19,884 bases of DNA from the NCBI GenBank assembly GCA_023424235.1, contig JAFAEB010000090.1, positions 1 through 19,884 of the forward strand, given 5' to 3'. The notes below the pieces were generated by a model. It was not told the origin of the DNA, did no database searches, and saw only the letters and a program-made list of their open reading frames with translations. The translations under genes were made by a program, and so were the position numbers. This stretch comes from Bacillota bacterium (GTDB taxonomy: Bacteria > Bacillota > Clostridia > Lachnospirales > Lachnospiraceae). Positions within the stretch are counted from its first letter, which is position 1. The number at the start of each line of letters is the position of its first letter. Shown one piece after another: positions 14,167 through 19,884 of the stretch.

Positions 14167-15411
14167 ATGGGAGAACTTTTAGATTTAAGATTGAATAAAG
14201 AAGTTAAATTGTTTCAAATAGATGGAATCTCCATATTAGGTAATTTTCAAAATGGTGCAGTGATAGGTCTTGATGAAGAGGGGATTGACTATATTACAAG
14301 TGGTATTAAAAACAATGAATATGATACCAAGATTACTGCCAACCAAGAATTAATGGAAGCATTGTTCGAACTTGATTACTACAATGACAGTGTTAAAAAT
14401 GAACTTGATGCAGCATATCTTCACGTAACAGATAGATGTAATCTACATTGCCTTGGGTGCTATTCTTATGTGGCAAAACGAAATTCTAGAAGTGACTTAA
14501 GTACTTTAGATCTTTATCATATTTTACAATCTTTAAAAGAGCTTGGTGTTAAAAAGCTGGTAATCTCTGGAGGAGAACAATTTCTAAGAGAGGACCTATG
14601 GGAAATTTTAAGGTACGGTAAAGAAGAATGTCATATTGAGTATATTACAGTCATAACCAATGGAACTTTGGATTTTAATGTATATGAAGCTGCAATTCCA
14701 TATATGGATGAAATTAATATTTCAATTGATGGATACAATGAGGAAAGTTGTTTTATCAGAGATGAAGGTATAATGCCAAAGGTTATTCATACCATCAAAA
14801 ACTTTAGCCAAAAGTTAAATGTGAATTTGATTGTTACCTTACATAAGAAAAATATTAAGTATATGGAAAACTACAGGTCCCTTGCCTTAGATTTAAGAGT
14901 GAATTATTCCTTTAGCATCTTTACCGTTGAGCCTAATAATAAAATGTTTCAAGATTATATTTTATCAAACGATGATTTAATACTTGTGGAGAAAACGTTA
15001 ATGGAGTTAAATGGTGAAGTTACATTATGGGATTTTCCAGTTGATGGTTTTAATCTAGTTTGTCGTAGAAAATGCGAAGCTGGTAATAAACTTATAAGTA
15101 TAGCAGCAGATGGTACGGTATACCCTTGTCACATGCTACACCAAAAAGAGTTTGCTCTTGGAAATGCCTTAGAATTAAGCTTAAGAAGTATTATTTTTAA
15201 TAAGAGCAATCCATTTCAAACACTAACAGTGGAGGAGTTTCAAAACTGTAAAAGCTGCAATTACAGATATCTTTGTGGTGGAGGCTGTAGAGGGAGAAGT
15301 TATCTCTATTATCAAAGTATAACACATAGAGATGCTTATTGTACTATGATAAAGAATTATTACAGTGATGTTATGTCCAATATAGCAGCGATGATTGAAG
15401 TAAAGCAATAA
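14167..15411 (+). CDS. Radical SAM/SPASM peptide maturase with N-terminal RRE-like region
   Basis: 414 residues from ATG 14167, 6 nt after GAGGGGGAG. Residues ~1-80 look like a PqqD-like RiPP recognition element (strands VKLFQIDGISILGN, then acidic helices LDEEGIDYITSG and NQELMEALFELDYY). The radical SAM core has the CxxxCxxC cluster at C91, C95, C98 and SGGEQ (134-138) for SAM binding. The SPASM domain shows C303, GTVYPC (C321), then C361-x2-C364-x5-C370-x3-C374-x17-C392, enough for two auxiliary Fe-S clusters. Such enzymes install thioether, C-C or C-O links or epimerise residues in RiPPs. An upstream in-frame ATG (14074) lies inside the intergenic hairpins and is rejected. The precursor lies 125 nt upstream and the ABC ATPase gene 12 nt downstream. 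Confidence 0.9.
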   Translation: MGELLDLRLNKEVKLFQIDGISILGNFQNGAVIGLDEEGIDYITSGIKNNEYDTKITANQELMEALFELDYYNDSVKNELDAAYLHVTDRCNLHCLGCYSYVAKRNSRSDLSTLDLYHILQSLKELGVKKLVISGGEQFLREDLWEILRYGKEECHIEYITVITNGTLDFNVYEAAIPYMDEINISIDGYNEESCFIRDEGIMPKVIHTIKNFSQKLNVNLIVTLHKKNIKYMENYRSLALDLRVNYSFSIFTVEPNNKMFQDYILSNDDLILVEKTLMELNGEVTLWDFPVDGFNLVCRRKCEAGNKLISIAADGTVYPCHMLHQKEFALGNALELSLRSIIFNKSNPFQTLTVEEFQNCKSCNYRYLCGGGCRGRSYLYYQSITHRDAYCTMIKNYYSDVMSNIAAMIEVKQ

Positions 15412-15423
15412 AGGAGTAAAAGC

Positions 15424-16308
15424 ATGGGATGTTTGGAAATAGCTAGTTTGGGTAAATCATATGGTAAAAAAGTTGCCTTGGTTGACTTCTCCATGAAAGT
15501 TGCAGGTGGAGAAATAGTGGGCTTAATTGGTAGAAATGGTGCGGGGAAAACTACATTATTAAATTGTATTGCAGGAAATATACATCCAACGAATGGCTCC
15601 ATTTTATATGATGGAACTAATATTCTAAGTGATGGTAGGATACGTTCTAAATTTGGAATATCAATTGAAGCTTCTTTTCTTGACTATCTAAATACCTATG
15701 AAAATTTATCTTTATTAATGAAAACTTGTGGAGACTACGACGCTAGCTATCGTATAAATGAGATACAAGAGATACTTCATATTGTAGGATTAGGAGACCA
15801 GATGAAAAAGCATGTTAGTTCCTTTTCTTATGGAATGAAGCAAAGACTAGGATTTGCGCAAGCTTTACTTAATGGTTCTGAACTACTTATATTGGATGAA
15901 CCATTTGCAGGCTTGGATGTGGATGGGAGAAAGATTGTAAAAGACCATATACGTAAGCTGGCAAACGATAAGCATATAGGAGTGATATTTTCGGATCATA
16001 ATTTAGATGAAGTCCATGACTTGTGCCATAGAGTAGTCTGTATTCAAAATGGTAAGAAAGTATATGATGGGATACCTGATAATGAAATTAAATACGAAGT
16101 GTATATAGATTCTTTAAGTGAGGAGTTATTACTAGAACTTCGAAAAATAAAGGGTATTACAATAAATTTAGATCGAAAAGTAATCTATTTTTCAGCAAAA
16201 CATAATGTTCATGAAATTGCAAAAATCATTATTGAGCATTCCACATTATTAAAAGTGAAATCCATTGAGAATGCCCTAGAAAAGATATTAAAAGAAGGTG
16301 TAGAATGA
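15424..16308 (+). CDS. ABC transporter ATP-binding protein
   Basis: 294 residues: Walker A GRNGAGKT (36-43), signature SFSYGMKQR (133-141), Walker B LLILDEP (154-160) with D-loop GLD, and switch D191-H192. The C-terminal ~95 residues form the extension usual in ABC-2/CcmA-type ATPases of export or bacteriocin self-protection systems (BcrA/YydI-like). SD AAAGGAG; 12 nt after the maturase gene. Its last 4 nt overlap the start of the permease gene (ATGA), so the two proteins are translationally coupled and surely form one transporter. Likely role: immunity or export of the peptide. Confidence 0.93.
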   Translation: MGCLEIASLGKSYGKKVALVDFSMKVAGGEIVGLIGRNGAGKTTLLNCIAGNIHPTNGSILYDGTNILSDGRIRSKFGISIEASFLDYLNTYENLSLLMKTCGDYDASYRINEIQEILHIVGLGDQMKKHVSSFSYGMKQRLGFAQALLNGSELLILDEPFAGLDVDGRKIVKDHIRKLANDKHIGVIFSDHNLDEVHDLCHRVVCIQNGKKVYDGIPDNEIKYEVYIDSLSEELLLELRKIKGITINLDRKVIYFSAKHNVHEIAKIIIEHSTLLKVKSIENALEKILKEGVE

Positions 16309-17069
16309 GACATTTATTTCATATAGAACTATATAAGTTGGTAAAGAGAAGAGATTTTTTACTTCTTGCAACCATGATTATCATACCCATATTTTATGGT
16401 GTAGGAGCAGCTACCCGTTCTTCAATTGTAACCTATGAGGGTACTGATAAAACCTATGGTCTAAAGTATTTCGTAGATATGTATTCTTTTATCTATATGA
16501 TTTTTATCTATTTTTTTTTATTAGCTATGAGCTCAATCCGTTCTTTACGAGGAGAACTAGAGAATAGGAGTATACGATTATATTCACAGCGGATAAATAA
16601 TCGAAGTAAACTATATTTATCAAAGAATCTTGCAATGATTACTGCTTTTAGCTTGATAACAACATTATTTTTTATAGTATCTATGTTGGTTTACTACCTT
16701 TTAGTTATTAAACGAACAGATATTGCCGAGCTATACCTATTAAGACCAATAGAGATTGGCTATTTAGCTGCTAATTTTCTAAGTATATATCTATTTTTTA
16801 TATGGTCAATATTATATAGTTTTATGTTAAGTGCATATTTAAAATCGAGTACTGCATTGGGAATATATGTACTAACAATTGTCTTTGGAATGTACTTAAA
16901 GGAATTTCCATATGTAAAATATTTATCACCAGCCTATTATACACAAAGTATTATGGATACTTCCATCGATGCTATAAAAAATATATTAATTATGTTCCTA
17001 GTAATAATATTTTATTGTACTTTATTCTTTTTTGTTGGTAGAAATAAGTTGGAGAAGAGTGATATATGA
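16305..17069 (+). CDS. ABC-2-type permease partner of the ATPase
   Basis: 254 residues with about six hydrophobic segments (roughly 20-36, 62-78, 108-134, 148-178, 182-196, 225-245) and a basic start (HIELYKLVKRRDF) typical of ABC-2 permeases. A cytosolic-looking loop RSLRGELENRSIRLYSQRINNR follows the second helix. It overlaps the ATPase gene by 4 nt and the next gene by 4 nt (ATGATGG). The family includes YydJ- and BcrB-like permeases that protect producers from their own peptide. Direction of transport is not deducible. Confidence 0.85.
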   Translation: MRHLFHIELYKLVKRRDFLLLATMIIIPIFYGVGAATRSSIVTYEGTDKTYGLKYFVDMYSFIYMIFIYFFLLAMSSIRSLRGELENRSIRLYSQRINNRSKLYLSKNLAMITAFSLITTLFFIVSMLVYYLLVIKRTDIAELYLLRPIEIGYLAANFLSIYLFFIWSILYSFMLSAYLKSSTALGIYVLTIVFGMYLKEFPYVKYLSPAYYTQSIMDTSIDAIKNILIMFLVIIFYCTLFFFVGRNKLEKSDI

Positions 17070-17689
17070 TGGATGAAAATAAGAAGCAAATTGGTATTTC
17101 AATTGATGATATGATGTTTATGGGACTAATGGTTATTCTTCCTATATTAAGTGTTTTAATAACAAGTCTAATCTTGTTTATAACGATTAAAAATGGTAAT
17201 AAGGTTACTGAACTTATACAGACCTACCTTGTTATGAGCTTATCCTTTGTAATCTTACCTGGAATATTACTATATAAAAAGTATGGACTGTCACTACATG
17301 ACATAGGAATTATGAAGTTAAAAAATTGGGAGATTTTAATTAGTCTTATTATTTTGATAATACTTTATGTTTATCTCATCGGAAAAGCAGATAGTAATAC
17401 TTTAATTTTATTATCAGTTCAAACCATAGCGGTAGCAGTCTGTGAAGAAGTATGGGCTAGAGGAATGTTATTTTATGTTATTGGCAAATTTACACAGAGT
17501 CATTTTGTGATGATACTATTCTCAAGTATTATATTTACCTTTCTAATTCATATCAATCGTGGGTTTTATAATAATTTGATTTATCGTCTACCAGGAGCAA
17601 TATTAATGTGCGTGGTTTATGACAGAAGTAAAAAGCTACACTATTCAATTATGGTTCACTACATGTATAACATGTTAGCTAGTTTCTAA
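17066..17689 (+). CDS. CPBP-family intramembrane metalloprotease (CAAX/Abi-like)
   Basis: 207 residues, five to six hydrophobic segments. The CPBP catalytic set is present: EEVWAR (E127, E128, R132), H162 in TFLIH, and HxxxN (H198, N202). The usual FxxxH motif has Thr at the Phe position (T158), a mild change that leaves the His. These membrane proteases occur in many bacteriocin operons as immunity proteins or leader peptidases. The neighbouring fused ABC exporter lacks a C39 peptidase domain, so this enzyme is the best candidate for cutting the precursor. Overlaps the permease gene by 4 nt. Confidence 0.85.
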   Translation: MMDENKKQIGISIDDMMFMGLMVILPILSVLITSLILFITIKNGNKVTELIQTYLVMSLSFVILPGILLYKKYGLSLHDIGIMKLKNWEILISLIILIILYVYLIGKADSNTLILLSVQTIAVAVCEEVWARGMLFYVIGKFTQSHFVMILFSSIIFTFLIHINRGFYNNLIYRLPGAILMCVVYDRSKKLHYSIMVHYMYNMLASF

Positions 17690-17827
17690 TTTATTATAGG
17701 ATTTAAGTACCTATTATACTAAGGCAGATGTACTTTACTTATACAGATAGAGGGAAGTTGCTATAGTTTATCTTACAAATCCATAGGGGCTACATTAGAT
17801 TGTATAGAAAAATAATTAGAAAGGAAA

Positions 17828-17875
17828 ATGTGTAGTGAATGTCCTATGAGTTCATTATACAAGGTTGTTAAGTGA
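17828..17875 (+). CDS. Possible 15-codon leader ORF overlapping the next gene
   Basis: ATG at 17828 opens MCSECPMSSLYKVVK, whose TGA stop overlaps the GTG start of the next gene (GTGA at 17872). AAGG lies only 2 nt before the ATG, closer than optimal. It could serve translational coupling or be chance. Low confidence. Confidence 0.2.
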   Translation: MCSECPMSSLYKVVK

Positions 17876-18297
17876 AAAAGAATGCAATTATGTTTGCTAT
17901 TTCAATACTTGTGCATATTGCTTTATTTATATTTTTTATGATGATAAAGAGCCAATTAGATGTATTTACTTTAATCATATTTATGGTTTCTCCTATTTTT
18001 ATCAATGTACTGCTTTCTTTTATAGGATCAAAACTACAAGAGAAAGAAAGCAAGAAAGTTGTCCCAATCATTATTACTTATGTGGGAGTTAATTTAATAT
18101 ATTGGATACTATTAAATATTCAATTAAATATGGGTAAAACTCTAGAACTTATTTATGAAACAAGTAGACAATATAACTCCGATATGATCGAAATTTCGGC
18201 TGATAACTCTCCGATTGGTGCTCTTATTATGTTATTGCTTGTAAGTTTCATTTTATATTATTTCAGTATAAGAGTGGCTAGTAGAAGTAGAGATTAA
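17872..18297 (+). CDS. Small polytopic membrane protein of the peptide operon
   Basis: 141 residues from a GTG start with AAGG 7 nt upstream. Four hydrophobic segments are visible (~5-23, 28-53, 63-83, 115-133), with a polar loop around 85-112 (MGKTLELIYETSRQYNSDMI). I do not recognise the family. It sits 182 nt after the CPBP gene and 53 nt before the fused ABC exporter, on the same strand with no terminator between, so it is probably part of the same operon. Small membrane proteins here are often immunity factors or transporter subunits; this is inference. Confidence 0.7.
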   Translation: MKKNAIMFAISILVHIALFIFFMMIKSQLDVFTLIIFMVSPIFINVLLSFIGSKLQEKESKKVVPIIITYVGVNLIYWILLNIQLNMGKTLELIYETSRQYNSDMIEISADNSPIGALIMLLLVSFILYYFSIRVASRSRD

Positions 18298-18350
18298 AAG
18301 GAGTAAAAATATATTTCATATTATTCTTAAGATGAGGGGAATGATAAAAA

Positions 18351-19884
18351 ATGTTATTTTATAAGAAGAAAAAACTTATCCTTGTGATGTTTTGGCAAGC
18401 ATTATATTGTTTATCCAATGTAATGTTTGCTTTTGTCTTAATGGAAATAACAAATGATTTGACAGCTGCTAATATGGCTGGATTTAAAAAAGGACTATTA
18501 CAGGCTTTTATTGTGGTTAGTATACAAGTTGCGACTACGGTTATGGCTATGGGAAGTAAAGTAAAGTATATAAGAAGCTGTATGATTCATATAAAATCTC
18601 AATCCTTTCAAAGTATGTTAAACATGTCTTATCATGATTTTAAGAAGGAATCAGAATCCTATTATCTTTCATACTTTACCAATGATTTAAATATGTTAGA
18701 AAGTAGTTATATACAAGTAACAATAGACATGGTAGGACAGAGTTTATTAATTCTAGGTACCTGTATAGCCTATCTTATAATAAATCCATTTGCTTTTGTC
18801 GTAATACTCATATGCATCTTATTATCACTTATAATGCCTGTATTATTTACAAGTAGGATGCAAAAAGCAAATGATATGTTTGTTCGTGCCAATGAAGTAT
18901 TATTATCTAAAACAAGAGAATATATAAAGGGATTTGATGTTATTAAAGGATTTCATATTAATAAAATAATTGAAATGAAATATTTAAAAGCAGTGACACA
19001 AAGAGAAGAGAAGTATGCTAAGTTTAGTAATACTATGATAATAGGGAATACAGCAGTTGCGTTTATTAGTGTAGTAATTATACTTTTAATTTTCTTAATT
19101 GGAGGATTTTCAGTAATTGAAAAGAAGATTACCTTAGGTGCACTGATTGCGCTCGTTCAGTTATCCAATAATTTAATAGCACCTATAACGGATGTATTGT
19201 ATGGCTTAAATGAAAGAAATTCAGTGAAAAATATATATAAGAAGTGCGTGGCTTTCTTAAAGGGTGTGGATGCTCCTAAAGAAGACGAACCTATAAGTAT
19301 AGGTAAAATTACCCTTAAAAATATTACTTTCACATATGAGGATTGTGAAGAAGCAACGCTAAATCAAATTAGTCTATCCTTAGAAAAAGGTAAAAAATAT
19401 GCACTTGTAGGCAAAAATGGGTGTGGTAAAAGTACACTTGCTCGCATTATAGCAGGGAGGCAAAAAGGATACCTAGGAGAGGTAAGCTATAATAATACAG
19501 TTCAAGAAGAGATTCAAGATAAGTTACTAACTAGCTTATCTTATATAGGACAAGATATTTTTTTGTTTTTTGCATCAATTGAGGATAATATAAGCTTATT
19601 TGGAACATACAGTGAGGATGCTGTTAATGAAACTATTAATTCGATAAATTTACATGAGCTAATGGATAAAGAGAGGGTGGAAAAGGATGAGCAAATTCCT
19701 CTCTCAGGTGGTGAAAAGCAAAAGATTGCAATTGCTAGAACAATACTTGATAATAAGAGCGTAATAATCTGTGATGAAATGGATTCAGCCTTAGATAGCA
19801 TAAGTAAAAATAACATTCTTAACCTCATAAGCTCATTAAAGGATAAAATCTGTCTAGTAATAACACATAGTATAAATCATGGAC
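18351..19884 (+). CDS. Fused transmembrane-ATPase ABC exporter (3' truncated by window)
   Basis: The frame stays open from ATG 18351 (SD GAGGGG, 11 nt upstream) to the window end, giving 511 visible residues; only a few tens are likely missing. Residues ~10-290 form a type-1 exporter membrane domain. The ATPase domain shows Walker A GKNGCGKST (354-362), Q-loop YIGQD, signature LSGGEKQK (451-458), Walker B VIICDEMDSALD (471-482, Met in place of the usual Pro/Ala after DE) and H-loop H506. No C39 peptidase domain precedes the membrane part. It is the probable exporter of the modified peptide. A short out-of-frame ATG at 18341 opens only a 7-codon ORF and is ignored. Confidence 0.88.
   Translation, partial: MLFYKKKKLILVMFWQALYCLSNVMFAFVLMEITNDLTAANMAGFKKGLLQAFIVVSIQVATTVMAMGSKVKYIRSCMIHIKSQSFQSMLNMSYHDFKKESESYYLSYFTNDLNMLESSYIQVTIDMVGQSLLILGTCIAYLIINPFAFVVILICILLSLIMPVLFTSRMQKANDMFVRANEVLLSKTREYIKGFDVIKGFHINKIIEMKYLKAVTQREEKYAKFSNTMIIGNTAVAFISVVIILLIFLIGGFSVIEKKITLGALIALVQLSNNLIAPITDVLYGLNERNSVKNIYKKCVAFLKGVDAPKEDEPISIGKITLKNITFTYEDCEEATLNQISLSLEKGKKYALVGKNGCGKSTLARIIAGRQKGYLGEVSYNNTVQEEIQDKLLTSLSYIGQDIFLFFASIEDNISLFGTYSEDAVNETINSINLHELMDKERVEKDEQIPLSGGEKQKIAIARTILDNKSVIICDEMDSALDSISKNNILNLISSLKDKICLVITHSINHG

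Noticed and set aside
17865..18092. Cys-rich reading frame MLSEKECNYVC... in another frame, considered as a peptide precursor
   Set aside because: It overlaps the hydrophobic membrane-protein frame almost entirely, has no SD of its own, and its Cys content follows from TGT/TAT-rich codons read out of frame.
19541..19828. 95-residue minus-strand reading frame near the right edge
   Set aside because: It lies opposite the ATPase domain of the exporter, which has intact Walker and signature motifs.
1..19884. CRISPR array, tRNA/rRNA genes, insertion sequence or phage genes
   Set aside because: No regularly spaced repeats, cloverleaf-like segments, transposase motifs, flanking target duplications or phage structural genes were found on reading both strands.

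Overview
The window is AT-rich and compact, with strong AGGAGG-type ribosome binding sites and near-consensus sigma-A promoters. Its protein families (CD3324-type regulator, CE2 esterase, PepSY repeats, DUF4362) point to an anaerobic Firmicute of the class Clostridia, most likely Lachnospiraceae. Species cannot be fixed from the sequence alone. Most of positions 1-13700 looks like ordinary chromosome with single genes or short operons. Positions 13700-19884 form one accessory operon that runs off the right edge.

Layout. 1-800: 3' end of a secreted or surface PepSY-repeat protein with an acidic tail, then a terminator. 994-4600: a FucP-like MFS transporter, a flavin reductase-like FMN protein and a CehA/McbA-type PHP metallohydrolase. 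4698-6765: a HAD hydrolase and a membrane-anchored Ig-like/DUF4362 protein from one promoter. 6769-7100: a tiny holin-like toxin gene with every hallmark of a type I toxin-antitoxin locus: SD-masking hairpin, consensus antisense promoter, antisense terminator, and a LexA-like operator at both promoters. 7147-8619 (minus): a CD3324-family regulator behind an aminoglycoside-phosphotransferase-like protein whose catalytic residues are gone. 8974-10026: a cytoplasmic CE2-type SGNH esterase. 10136-10240: three 42-bp tandem repeats. 10390-11143 (minus): an XRE regulator and a small partner protein.

11427-19884 reads as a self-contained peptide-natural-product system. An OmpR-type response regulator and its histidine kinase are followed by a terminator. 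Next comes a promoter carrying three TTTAAG repeats phased 11 and 22 bp apart. This drives a 29-codon gene (13952-14041) with a perfect SD, whose product has two Cys residues in a duplicated CVSxG pattern. A 16-bp hairpin separates it from a radical SAM/SPASM maturase with an N-terminal RRE-like region. Tightly coupled genes follow: an ABC ATPase, an ABC-2 permease, a CPBP-family protease, a small membrane protein and a fused TM-ATPase ABC exporter cut by the window edge. The inferred logic is: two-component signal, precursor peptide, radical modification, leader removal by the membrane protease, export by the fused ABC protein, self-protection by the two-part ABC transporter. I do not recognise the precursor from any described RiPP class. 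This operon and the toxin-antitoxin locus are the best candidates for undescribed biology.
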